Assembly (NCBI GenBank): GCA_001797695.1
Contig: MGQD01000091.1
Location: 6,073-21,440, forward strand
Source: Deltaproteobacteria bacterium RBG_13_49_15
GTDB taxonomy: Bacteria; Desulfobacterota; Desulfobacteria; Desulfobacterales; UBA2156
Reading direction: 5' to 3'
DNA: 15,368 nt
Shown here: positions 5,868 to 13,583 of the stretch, piece after piece
Numbering within the stretch: position 1 is the first letter of the stretch
How the letters are laid out: each line of letters starts with the position of its first letter
Notes under the pieces: model-generated
Databases searched by the model: none
Seen by the model: the letters and a program-made list of their open reading frames with translations, nothing else
Told to the model about the DNA's origin: nothing
Program-made: the position numbers and the translations under genes

Positions 5868-7876
5868 ATTCAGGGCCAGTAATCAGAGCGGACGAACTCC
5901 GAAAGATGTTGCACCGGCATAACTACCGGTATTACATTCTGGATGACCCTGAGGTCTCGGACGCCGAATACGATCAGCTCATGCGCGAACTGATAGCGCT
6001 TGAAACAGCCTATCCTGAGCTCAGGCGCCCGGATTCCCCTACACAACGGGTCGGTGCACCGCCTTTAGAGAAGTTTGAGACGGTGATCCATTCCATTCCC
6101 ATGCTCAGCCTCGACAATGCCTTCGATGCTTCCGAAATCATCGAATTTGACGCCCGCATCAGACGCTTTCTTTCCATCTCCGGCCGGATCAGGTATACGG
6201 CGGAACCAAAGCTGGACGGAATCGCCGTGGAACTGGTTTATGAAAAGGGAAAGCTGACCGTTGCATCGACACGCGGAGACGGCATTCGAGGTGAACAGGT
6301 TACACCCAATGTCAAAACCATCCGTTCGGTACCGCTGGTTCTTTCGGCAACGGAGAAAACCGGCTTTCCGTCATATCTCGAAGTCAGGGGAGAAGTATTT
6401 ATTGAAAAGGAAAAATTCAAAAAGCTTAATGAAGGGCGGATAAAAAAGGGACTTCCCATTTTTGCCAATCCCAGAAATGCAGCGGCAGGTTCTCTCAGGC
6501 AGCTCGATTCCCGGATTACGGCAGAGCGGCCGTTGGATATGTTCTGTTATGGCATAGGGAATGCGCCGGAGTTCCGATTTCAGTCCCACTGGGATGCTCT
6601 CATCGGGCTTCAAGGCTTCGGCTTTAAAATCAATCCGCATATCCGGTCAGGGATCGAGCTTGAAGAGGTTCTCTCTTTTTATATTGAACTCGGCAGGGTT
6701 CGTCATGAACTTCCGTATGAGATCGACGGAATGGTGGTGAAGGTGGACAACCTTGAGTTTCAGGACCGGCTGGGAGTTAAATCCAGAAGTCCCCGCTGGG
6801 CGATCGCATATAAATTTGAGGCGGTTCAGGGAACTACCCGTGTTCGGGAGATCGATGTTCAAGTGGGGCGTACCGGGGCGTTGACGCCTGTGGCGCACCT
6901 TGAACCGGTTAACATCGGAGGGGTGACCGTCAGCCGTGCCACGCTGCATAATGAAGATGAAATTCTGAAAAAGGATATCCGGATAGGAGATACGGTTTTG
7001 GTTCAGCGGGCCGGAGATGTGATCCCGGAAATCGTCAAAGTCATCGAATCCGGCCGTACGGGCGAAGAACGGATCTTTTCGATGCCGGATAGCTGCCCGG
7101 TTTGCCGGTCGCCTGCAATTCGATTTGAAGGCGAGGCGGCACGGCGGTGTTCCAATGTGTCGTGTCCCGCCCAGGTCAAGGCAACGGTGAGGCATTTCGC
7201 TTCAAAGGGGGCTTTTGATATCGATGGGCTGGGGGATAAACTGGTCGGACAACTGGTGGATAACGGGCATGTCCGGTCATATGCCGATCTGTTTCGGCTC
7301 AATTCGGAACTCCTTAAAAAGCTGGAGAGGATGGGCGGTAAATCCGTCGAAAACCTCGTCAAAGCCATTGAAAAAAGCCGCACCATCGAACTTAGCCGCT
7401 TTATATATGCGTTAGGGATTCGGCATGTGGGAGAGAACGTGGCGGGGATTCTTTCAAAGCGGTTTAGAAGCATTGCCGGGGTATCCCGCGCCTCCCTTGA
7501 AGAGCTTTCCGGAATTGAAGGGGTTGGTCCTACTATCGCCGCCAGCATTCGAGCCTTTTTTGACAATCCGAAAAACCGGGAGGCCATTGAATCAATGATC
7601 ACAACCGGTGTGATCATTACCGCAACACACGAGATCAACGGAGGCGCCTTTGATGGAAAAACGGTAGTGCTGACAGGGGTGCTGGAACGGATGACCAGGA
7701 GCCGAGCGAAAATAGCGATTGAAAAAGAAGGGGGAAAAGTAGGAAGCGTCGTTACACGACGAACAGACTATCTCATCGCCGGGGACGCTCCGGGGTCCAA
7801 GCTCGATCGAGCCAGGGAACTGGGAGTCCCTATTCTCAATGAGACCGAGTTTATCAAGCGGCTCGAAGGAGCTTGA
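5852..7876 (+). CDS. ligA: NAD-dependent DNA ligase LigA
   Basis: A 674-residue ligase, the normal full length. It joins nicks during replication and repair using NAD+ as AMP donor. Domains in order: Ia (about 10–75) with the YHNYRYYILDDPEVSDAEYD-type NMN-binding segment (here RHNYRYYILDDPEVSDAEYD at 22–41); adenylation domain with adenylated Lys120 in EPKLDGIAVE; an OB fold with VGRTGALTPVAHLEPV; a Cys4 zinc finger with Cys415, Cys418, Cys433 and Cys438; helix-hairpin-helix repeats (IDGLGDKLV and IEGVGPTIA); and a BRCT domain at about 596–674. All key residues are in place. ATG 5852 lies inside the phosphorylase 3' end with a poorly placed GAGGTG upstream; the next Met (codon 19) would cut into the NMN-binding region, so 5852 is preferred. 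The gene is likely translated by coupling with the phosphorylase. Confidence 0.98.
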   Translation: MRNALNSGPVIRADELRKMLHRHNYRYYILDDPEVSDAEYDQLMRELIALETAYPELRRPDSPTQRVGAPPLEKFETVIHSIPMLSLDNAFDASEIIEFDARIRRFLSISGRIRYTAEPKLDGIAVELVYEKGKLTVASTRGDGIRGEQVTPNVKTIRSVPLVLSATEKTGFPSYLEVRGEVFIEKEKFKKLNEGRIKKGLPIFANPRNAAAGSLRQLDSRITAERPLDMFCYGIGNAPEFRFQSHWDALIGLQGFGFKINPHIRSGIELEEVLSFYIELGRVRHELPYEIDGMVVKVDNLEFQDRLGVKSRSPRWAIAYKFEAVQGTTRVREIDVQVGRTGALTPVAHLEPVNIGGVTVSRATLHNEDEILKKDIRIGDTVLVQRAGDVIPEIVKVIESGRTGEERIFSMPDSCPVCRSPAIRFEGEAARRCSNVSCPAQVKATVRHFASKGAFDIDGLGDKLVGQLVDNGHVRSYADLFRLNSELLKKLERMGGKSVENLVKAIEKSRTIELSRFIYALGIRHVGENVAGILSKRFRSIAGVSRASLEELSGIEGVGPTIAASIRAFFDNPKNREAIESMITTGVIITATHEINGGAFDGKTVVLTGVLERMTRSRAKIAIEKEGGKVGSVVTRRTDYLIAGDAPGSKLDRARELGVPILNETEFIKRLEGA

Positions 7877-7902
7877 TTGTAAATGATGATGGTTGTAGGG
7901 TT

Positions 7903-7917
7903 AAGGAGAAGAGCATG
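7903..7917 (+). promoter_or_regulatory. Ribosome binding site deciding the acyP start
   Basis: AAGGAG at 7903–7908, six bases before ATG 7915. This decides against an earlier TTG at 7873, which overlaps the ligA stop and would add 14 residues with no family resemblance. Confidence 0.75.
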
Positions 7918-8196
7918 GGCGAAAAAGCACGGGCGCACGCAGTGATCAGAGGGAGGGTGCAGGGGGTATTTTTCAGAATGGAAACCCAACGTGCGGCTGA
8001 AGCATTCAATGTTTCAGGATGGGTCAGAAACAACCGGGACGGAACGGTCGAAGCGGTATTTGAGGGCGAAAAGCCGGACGTGGAGGCGATGTTGTCCTGG
8101 TGCGAAAAAGGGGCGCCTCGCTCACGGGTGGATCATGTGGATGTCTCACGGGAGGCGTATTCCGGAACATATTCGGAATTCAGCATCCGGCATTAA
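7915..8196 (+). CDS. acyP: Acylphosphatase
   Basis: A 93-residue acylphosphatase, the usual size for the single-domain enzyme, which hydrolyses the carboxyl-phosphate bond of acyl phosphates in the cytosol. The signature is clear: IRGRVQGVFFRMETQ holds the phosphate-binding loop and catalytic Arg21, and SGWVRNNRDGTVEAVFEG holds catalytic Asn39. The usual VGFR is VFFR here, a mild change in the residue before Arg. ATG 7915 has AAGGAG six bases upstream. It follows ligA by 38 bases and is the last gene of the + strand series, ending just before the shared terminator. The physiological substrate of bacterial acylphosphatases is not well settled, so the role beyond the reaction is open. Confidence 0.95.
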   Translation: MGEKARAHAVIRGRVQGVFFRMETQRAAEAFNVSGWVRNNRDGTVEAVFEGEKPDVEAMLSWCEKGAPRSRVDHVDVSREAYSGTYSEFSIRH

Positions 8197-8203
8197 CAAA
8201 ATG

Positions 8204-8251
8204 AAAAGGCGGTTTACCTGACGAAAGTGCATGTCACATAAACCGCCTTTT
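8204..8251. terminator. Bidirectional rho-independent terminator between acyP and hup
   Basis: A perfect 13-base inverted repeat, AAAAGGCGGTTTA (8204–8216) and TAAACCGCCTTTT (8239–8251), separated by 22 bases. Within the gap TGAC (8219–8222) can pair with GTCA (8233–8236), extending the stem past a small internal loop. Its A/T outer ends give a U-run in either direction. It sits between two convergent genes, 8 bases after the acyP stop and 4 bases beyond the hup stop, so it should end both transcripts. Confidence 0.9.
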
Positions 8252-8254
8252 GTT

Positions 8255-8527
8255 CTAAATAGCGTCTTTTAACTTCTTGCCGGCTTTGAATTTGACCACG
8301 GTACTGGCCTTGATCTTAATGGGGTCACCGGTCTGGGGATTTCTCCCTTTACGGGCTTTCCTGCGGCCTTTTGAAAAAGTCCCGAATCCGACAAGCGTCA
8401 CTTTGCCGTCCTTTTTCTTAAGCGTTTTTCCGACGTTGGCAATAAAAGAGTCCAGAGCGGCGGTAGAGGCCACCTTGGAAATGCCGGCATCTTTTGCCAT
8501 CTGTTCCACCAGTTCTGCCTTTGTCAT
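8255..8527 (-). CDS. hup: HU-family DNA-binding protein
   Basis: A 90-residue HU/IHF-type histone-like protein, exactly the canonical length. It binds and bends DNA without strong sequence preference, as a dimer, and helps compact the nucleoid. Visible landmarks: the N-terminal helical half MTKAELVEQMAKDAGISK; the GFGTF turn at 47–51; the beta-arm tip RNPQTG at 62–67 with intercalating Pro64; and the basic C-terminal VVKFKAGKKLKDAI. It resembles HU more than IHF, since the arm and tail are the generic HU type. A purine-rich AGGGGGGGAA lies just upstream of the start. A strong-looking promoter and A-tract precede it, which fits an abundant protein. It is encoded downstream of ftsY on the same strand but is probably transcribed from its own promoter. 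Confidence 0.97.
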   Translation of the reverse strand: MTKAELVEQMAKDAGISKVASTAALDSFIANVGKTLKKKDGKVTLVGFGTFSKGRRKARKGRNPQTGDPIKIKASTVVKFKAGKKLKDAI

Positions 8528-8767
8528 CTTTTCCCCCCCTTTTTATGGTTAATGTTCAAATAACACCCAATTTATCTTGCCCAATATAGTAGCTTATTCG
8601 AGATGTCAACTACATTTATGAAATTCGACTATTTTTTTTTATTCTGCCTTCGGCAAACCTCATTGGGTAGTGATTCTATAGGGGCAACCGTCGCTAAACA
8701 CAGCAATAAGGAGGGTCGATGGAGATGCCCGATTTGATTTTCATGGTCAATAAAAAGATGATTCGTG
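8528..8767. other. 240-base spacer between ftsY and hup
   Basis: The longest non-coding stretch in the window. It holds the hup promoter and its AT-rich upstream tract. On the + strand there is a short open frame of 22 codons (8719–8787) behind AAGGAGGG. I see no convincing terminator after ftsY: a small hairpin at about 8645–8655 (TGCC TTC GGCA) has an A-tract, not a U-tract, on the ftsY-sense strand. Confidence 0.5.
8583..8609 (-). promoter_or_regulatory. Sigma-70-type promoter of hup
   Basis: On the - strand there is a perfect TTGACA (bases 8604–8609) and TATATT (8583–8588), five of six to consensus, with a 15-base spacer that is a little short. Upstream of the -35 box the strand is AT-rich and ends in a run of nine A (8632–8640), as in UP elements. 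Transcription would begin near 8576, about 50 bases before the hup start. This fits a highly expressed nucleoid protein. Confidence 0.65.
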
Positions 8768-8787
8768 TTAGAAAAGCGCATCTGTAA
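8719..8787 (+). CDS. Possible 22-residue small ORF, unknown
   Basis: ATG 8719 is preceded by AAGGAGGG (8708–8715) at near-ideal distance and opens a 22-codon frame ending at TAA 8785–8787. The product would be MEMPDLIFMVNKKMIRVRKA plus two residues: short, basic, no signal or membrane segment. The frame runs antisense into the last 20 bases of ftsY. The only promoter-like sequence upstream is TATAGG at 8677–8682 without a good -35 box. It could be a genuine small protein, the decayed start of a lost gene, or chance. I list it only because the ribosome site is so good. Confidence 0.2.
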   Translation: MEMPDLIFMVNKKMIRVRKAHL

Positions 8788-9766
8788 AAGCGTCCGGCTC
8801 GAACTCCTGCAGATCGTGGATTCTCTCGCCGATTCCGATATATTTGATAGGGATGTGCAGACTCTTGCAGATATTGACTACGATTCCGCCCTTGGCCGTG
8901 CCGTCAAGCTTGGTGAGTACGATACCGGTAATTCCCAACGCTTCATTGAACAGATTCGCTTGGGAAATGGCGTTTTGGCCGGTGCTTGCATCGAGGATCA
9001 GAAGGATTTCGTGCGGGCTTCCGGGGAGTTTTTTCGAAAGGGTCCGTTTGATCTTCTTGAGTTCTTCCATGAGATTGACTTTGGTATGGAGCCTCCCCGC
9101 CGTATCGATGATGAGGATGTCGGTTCCTCTGGATAACGCCGCATCTAATCCATCATAGGCAACTGCGGCCGGATCTGTTTTCTCCTTGTGCTTGATGAGG
9201 TCGGCGCCGGCCCTTTTTGTCCATATCTCCAACTGCTCGATTGCTGCGGCGCGAAATGTATCTGCCGCTGCGACAAGCACTGATTTTCCTTTGTTCACTT
9301 CTTTGGCGGCGATCTTCCCGATGGTGGTGGTTTTGCCGACTCCGTTGACCCCCACAATCATGATAACATACGGTTTTCCAATCGCCTCGGAAAAGCGGTG
9401 ATGCTCCGTCTCAAGGATCGATCTGATTTCCCCTTTCAATATCTTTTTGAGTTGTACCGCATCGGTTATTTGTTTGGATTCTTTTGAAATCCGATCCATG
9501 AGCGTCATGGTGGTCTGCACGCCGATATCGGCCGTAATCAAAAGTTCTTCGAGGCGATCCAGAACCGATTCGCTGATCTTATTGTTTGAAGCGAAAAGCG
9601 CTTCGATATCGAGGTTCAAAATTTTTCGGGTTTTCGATAAACCCTGCTTGAGCCGCTGAAATAGGCTGGGAGACGAAGGGGGGCTTTCTTTAGGGGTCTT
9701 TGTATTCTCTGGAGGAGCCGCTTGATCCGGATCCTTTTTTTTTTTACCGAACCAACCCGGTGCCAT
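8768..9766 (-). CDS. ftsY: Signal recognition particle receptor FtsY
   Basis: A 332-residue SRP GTPase, receptor for Ffh–ribosome complexes at the inner membrane in co-translational insertion of membrane proteins. A short charged N-terminal region (GKKKKDPDQAAPPEN, about 7–35), much smaller than the acidic A domain of E. coli FtsY, precedes the NG core. The four-helix N domain starts at SLFQRLKQGLSKTR. The G domain has P-loop GVNGVGKTTT at 139–148, the insertion-box region DTFRAAAIEQLE at 169–180, DTAGR at 221–225, TKLDG at 285–289, and the canonical ending GIGERIHDLQEFEPDAFTDALF-like tail from 311. It starts 3 bases after the smc stop and lacks a clear ribosome site, so it is probably translated by coupling with smc. 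A run of eleven A lies in codons 8–11. Confidence 0.97.
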   Translation of the reverse strand: MAPGWFGKKKKDPDQAAPPENTKTPKESPPSSPSLFQRLKQGLSKTRKILNLDIEALFASNNKISESVLDRLEELLITADIGVQTTMTLMDRISKESKQITDAVQLKKILKGEIRSILETEHHRFSEAIGKPYVIMIVGVNGVGKTTTIGKIAAKEVNKGKSVLVAAADTFRAAAIEQLEIWTKRAGADLIKHKEKTDPAAVAYDGLDAALSRGTDILIIDTAGRLHTKVNLMEELKKIKRTLSKKLPGSPHEILLILDASTGQNAISQANLFNEALGITGIVLTKLDGTAKGGIVVNICKSLHIPIKYIGIGERIHDLQEFEPDAFTDALF

Positions 9767-9769
9767 AAT

Positions 9770-12700
9770 TTAATTCGCCGATGCCGCTTTCTCTAAATTC
9801 ACTGAAACTATCTTGGAAATCCCTTTCTGTTCCATGGTGATTCCGAAGAGAGTGTCTGCAAACTCCATACTTTTTTTATTATGAGTAATCAAGATCACCT
9901 GCGACTTTTCCCCGATCATTTTAAGGAGATTGTTGAAGCGATACACGTTCAGGTCATCCAGCGGCGCGTCTATTTCATCCATCAGGCAGAAGGACGCCGG
10001 CTTAATCAAAAAGATGGAGAAGATCAAGGCTATGGCGGAAAGCGCCTTTTCACCTCCGGATAAGAGGCTCATCCTTATCACCCGTTTCCCCGGAGGATAG
10101 ATCAGATACTCCACGCCCGTTTCCAAAATATTTGCCGGATCGGTTAAAACGAGTTCTGCGGCCCCTCCCTCAAAAAGACGGGGGAAGACCTCTTTGAGCT
10201 TTTCGTTGACCATTTCGAATGTCTTTATGAATCGTTCTTTGGTCACGCGGTTGATTTTTTGAATCACCTTGTGGAGATCATCTGCGGCTTTCAGCAGGTC
10301 ATCGCGCTGCGCAGATAGGAATTCGAAGCGGGATTGAAGCTGTTCATATTCCACCAGAGCCCCCATGTTGACATCTCCGATCCGTTCGATCCTTTTCCTC
10401 AAACTTAGAAGTTCCTCTTTGAAATCTCGGGCCGGCGGACCGGATTCGTTTAAATGCCCGGCTGGGGTTTGGACGTCGGAGCTGAATTCATTTTGTAAAG
10501 TTTCAATAGAAAGCTGATACCGGTCCATCAGGCGGTCGATGATGCTCTGGCGTTTCATCTGCTGTTCGGCCCGTTCGAATTCCATGATCTTGATCTGGTC
10601 CAGGACATTTTGACGGAGCCCTTGCACTTCCGAAATGGTCCCGTCATTTTGTTTCAGATGCTCCTCGATAGTCCGGTATTCGTCTTCGCTCTGTCTAACG
10701 ATATCCTCAAGCCGTCTTACGGTCTGATATAATTGTCCAAGCTTCTCTTCCTCTTCTTGCTTGGCTTGCTTGATGGCTTCGATTCTCCCTGTTTTAGACT
10801 GAATCGTATGGGTGAGTTCTTCAAGCCGGCGCAATCCATCTTCGTGAAACGAGCTGAGTCGTTTGAGGGTATTGTTGCCGCTTTCCAGTCTTGCGGAAAG
10901 CCCGGTCAAATTGAGCTTGATATCAACAAGTTCCTGATTGGACGATTCCATCCGGGCTGATGCGGCATTGATCTGTTCCGATATTCCGGCAAGCGATTCC
11001 TTGGCGTTTCGCATCTCTTTTTCAAGTGCGTTCATCGCGTTTTTAAACTTGATCATCTCGTCGTCGAGCTCGCTCTCTTCTCCTATGAGCTGTTCTTCTT
11101 CCAGATTGATGACATTCAGATGCTGCCGGGAGTGTTTCAGGTCTTCAGAAACGATATAGTGGGTTTTTTCCGCTTCCGCATGGTTTCGGGACAGGCTGTT
11201 TTTCTTTTCGATGAGCTGCTGTAGTCGGCTTTCGAAATCCCTGGTTTCCGATTCCATCTTTTTTTGTTCTTCCCGGGATGACAGGAGTTGGCTTTCGAGC
11301 TCCTGAATCCGGTTTCCAAGGCTCTTCAGCTCTACTTTTTTGGAAAGAATGCCGGTAAGTTTTTCCTTGCTCCCCCCGATGATGATCCCCTGGTTCGAAA
11401 TTAAATCCCCTTCTTTGGTAACGACGGTCTGCCGGGAATCGTATTGGTTGTAAAGGATGACGGCATCCTGGATGGTTTCAGCCACTAATACATGTCCCAG
11501 TAGCGCTTCTGCGATAGCTTCGAATCCGTTCTTGACCTCAATCCGGTCGAGAAGCCGTCCGTCCGGAGTCTTTTCAACAAGGGTTTCACTGGACCGACGT
11601 GGTATGGAAGCCATGGGGATAAAGCCGCCCCGCCCCGCTCCACTGTTCCGGAGATATTCGATAAGACGGATCCCTGCGTCCTGGTCCTTGACCAGGATAT
11701 GCTGCAGCGATTCCCCAAGAGCTGCCTCCACGGCGCTCTCAAATTCGGGCTTGGGTTCCAGGATATCCGCCACCAACCCGAAAACAGCGTCAGGTGGAAC
11801 AACCGGATGATCCTTTGTTTCGGGGGAACAGGCTTTCATAACAGCCCTGACCCCCTCTTTATACCACTCGTAATTGTCATTCATCCGTTTGAGAGTGCCG
11901 AATCGGGTTTTGATTTCATTGCGCTTCAATTCAACCGACTGGGAATGCTTCACCTGCCGGCTTAAATTTTCTCTTTTTTCTTTGAGATCCCTTTCAAGCC
12001 GGATGATTTGGTCGCTTAAATCGCCGATTTCCTTAAGCATCAAGGCAACCTGTTGCTTGGCGTCGGCTTCTTTTTGAATCAGTTCTGAAATGCTCTTTTC
12101 GGTCGCGGCTTTTTCAGACCGGATTCGGACCAGCCGGCGTTTGAGGTTATCCTTGTTGGCGGATGATGACTCAAAAACATTCCGGTATCGGCCTTCCCTG
12201 GAGATAAGATCCATCAGATGGCTTTTTTGCCGTTCCTGATCCTTTTGGAGTTGAGAAAGGGAATCTCGCGCTTGTTGCGATGAGCCCTGTTTCTCCCTAA
12301 GGGCGATTTTCAGGGCTTCTGTTTCGAATGTGATTTTGTCGGATTCGGCTTTTGCAAGTCCGATTTCGGAGATGATTTGTTCATTTTTTCCTTTAAGCTC
12401 GGTTTGATTTCCTTCCAACTGGAGGATTTCATCTCTCAACCGCTCCATCTCTTTCAGCATGTGGGTGATATCGTTTTCCACCTTGTCGATGCCGCGTTTT
12501 ACTTCAAAGGTATCATTTTTTATATGGCCGATCTCTTCGTTTTTTTTCAAACGTTTGAACTTGATTTCCTCAGCAGCCGCGGCAAGCTGCTGAAGTTTCG
12601 ACATGTGTTCAAGGTGGGTATCGTTTAGGCCCTGGAGCAGGGAGTCAACTTTTTCGATTTGACGGTTGAATTCGGCACATTCGTCGATGGAAATCCGGAC

Positions 12701-13387
12701 ATCGAGTTTTCTGGCGCGTTCCTGCAATTTTCTGGAAAGTTCTGCTTTTTTTGCCTGGCGTTTCAATGCTTCCATTTGCTGCTTGACTTCACCGAGGATA
12801 TCGAGAACCCTCAAAAGATTCTGATTGCTATCCTCCAGTTTGCGCATGGCTTCTATTTTACGGCTTTTAAACCTGGAAATCCCCGCTGCTTCCTCGATGA
12901 ACATCCTGCGCTCTTCAGGACCGGCATCGGTGATGGCACTGATTTTTCCCTGCTGAATGACGGCATAGGTTTTCGCTCCCATTCCGCTTCCCATGAATAT
13001 ATTGTGGATATCTTTGAGACGGCAGGGCTGCTTGTTGATGAAATAATTGCTGTCCCCGGACCGGTGCAAACGCCGCGTGACCATGATTTCCGGGAAGTCT
13101 TTGAATTCTTCAGGAATCGACCCGTTATCATTGGAAAGGATCACGGATACTTCTGCCATGTTAATGGGCGGCCTTCCATTGGCTCCTGAAAAAATGACGT
13201 CTTCCATGGCTTTTCCCCGGAGCTGCTTGACGCTCTGTTCGCCCATCACCCAGCGAAGTGCGTCGACGATGTTGCTCTTGCCGCATCCATTCGGGCCAAC
13301 GATGGCCGAAATTCCGGGGGGAAAAACAATGGAGGTTTTATCCAGGAAGGATTTAAAACCGAATACTTCCAGTTTCATAAGCTTCAT
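9770..13387 (-). CDS. smc: Chromosome segregation ATPase Smc
   Basis: A 1205-residue SMC protein, full length. As a dimer with ScpA and ScpB (not in this window) it forms a ring that loops and separates chromosomal DNA. The head has Walker A GPNGCGKS at 31–38 and the family segment ERRMFIEEAAGISRFKSRK near 160–178. A long coiled coil runs to a hinge at about 510–680, rich in glycine (AGRGGFIP, GIIIGGSKEKL), followed by the returning coil to about 1030. The C-terminal head has the ABC signature LSGGEK at 1109–1114, Walker B FCLMDE ending at Asp1137–Glu1138, and His1169 in the switch region LITHNKKS. ATG 13387 has AAGGAGG six bases upstream; a Met at codon 4 is a less likely start. Several open frames on the opposite strand are shadows. 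Confidence 0.98.
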   Translation of the reverse strand: MKLMKLEVFGFKSFLDKTSIVFPPGISAIVGPNGCGKSNIVDALRWVMGEQSVKQLRGKAMEDVIFSGANGRPPINMAEVSVILSNDNGSIPEEFKDFPEIMVTRRLHRSGDSNYFINKQPCRLKDIHNIFMGSGMGAKTYAVIQQGKISAITDAGPEERRMFIEEAAGISRFKSRKIEAMRKLEDSNQNLLRVLDILGEVKQQMEALKRQAKKAELSRKLQERARKLDVRISIDECAEFNRQIEKVDSLLQGLNDTHLEHMSKLQQLAAAAEEIKFKRLKKNEEIGHIKNDTFEVKRGIDKVENDITHMLKEMERLRDEILQLEGNQTELKGKNEQIISEIGLAKAESDKITFETEALKIALREKQGSSQQARDSLSQLQKDQERQKSHLMDLISREGRYRNVFESSSANKDNLKRRLVRIRSEKAATEKSISELIQKEADAKQQVALMLKEIGDLSDQIIRLERDLKEKRENLSRQVKHSQSVELKRNEIKTRFGTLKRMNDNYEWYKEGVRAVMKACSPETKDHPVVPPDAVFGLVADILEPKPEFESAVEAALGESLQHILVKDQDAGIRLIEYLRNSGAGRGGFIPMASIPRRSSETLVEKTPDGRLLDRIEVKNGFEAIAEALLGHVLVAETIQDAVILYNQYDSRQTVVTKEGDLISNQGIIIGGSKEKLTGILSKKVELKSLGNRIQELESQLLSSREEQKKMESETRDFESRLQQLIEKKNSLSRNHAEAEKTHYIVSEDLKHSRQHLNVINLEEEQLIGEESELDDEMIKFKNAMNALEKEMRNAKESLAGISEQINAASARMESSNQELVDIKLNLTGLSARLESGNNTLKRLSSFHEDGLRRLEELTHTIQSKTGRIEAIKQAKQEEEEKLGQLYQTVRRLEDIVRQSEDEYRTIEEHLKQNDGTISEVQGLRQNVLDQIKIMEFERAEQQMKRQSIIDRLMDRYQLSIETLQNEFSSDVQTPAGHLNESGPPARDFKEELLSLRKRIERIGDVNMGALVEYEQLQSRFEFLSAQRDDLLKAADDLHKVIQKINRVTKERFIKTFEMVNEKLKEVFPRLFEGGAAELVLTDPANILETGVEYLIYPPGKRVIRMSLLSGGEKALSAIALIFSIFLIKPASFCLMDEIDAPLDDLNVYRFNNLLKMIGEKSQVILITHNKKSMEFADTLFGITMEQKGISKIVSVNLEKAASAN

Positions 13388-13468
13388 TGTACCCCTCCTT
13401 CACCCTCATGTAAAACCTCTCCTCCTTTTCCAGAAACCAAAGGGGAGCTGACGATTCGTTAATTGGAT

Positions 13469-13497
13469 AAAATATCAGGGATGAATCCGTTTGTAAA
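13469..13497 (-). promoter_or_regulatory. Likely promoter of smc–ftsY
   Basis: On the - strand TTTACA (13492–13497, five of six) is followed after exactly 17 bases by TATTTT (13469–13474, four of six). Transcription would begin near 13462, leaving a leader of about 75 bases before the smc start. A perfect TATAAT also occurs further upstream (13552–13557, - strand) but without a recognisable -35 box. Confidence 0.5.
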
Positions 13498-13523
13498 GAA
13501 AAAAACACAATAGAGGGTATCTT

Positions 13524-13548
13524 AAAAGAAAAAACGGCACAAGATGTG
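13524..13548 (-). terminator. Weak terminator-like hairpin after the ABC ATPase gene
   Basis: Reading the - strand, CACA-TCT-TGTG (13538–13548) is followed by CCG and a T-rich run with six consecutive T (13529–13534). The stem is only four base pairs, so termination would be weak, but it lies in the right place, about 35 bases past the ATPase stop and before the smc promoter. Confidence 0.3.
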
Positions 13549-13583
13549 GGGATTATAACAAAAAGGGTCGAGGATTTGGTGAG

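Noticed and set aside
7873..7914. TTG start for acyP overlapping the ligA stop
   Set aside because: The extra 14 residues do not resemble acylphosphatase, and ATG 7915 has a well-placed AAGGAG.
8645..8655. Small hairpin TGCC-TTC-GGCA as a terminator of ftsY
   Set aside because: On the ftsY-sense strand it is followed by an A-tract, not a T-tract, so it does not fit a rho-independent terminator.
12659..13189. 176-codon open frame on the + strand inside smc
   Set aside because: It lies fully antisense to the N-terminal head and coiled coil of smc, whose protein is unambiguous; no ribosome site and no recognisable product.
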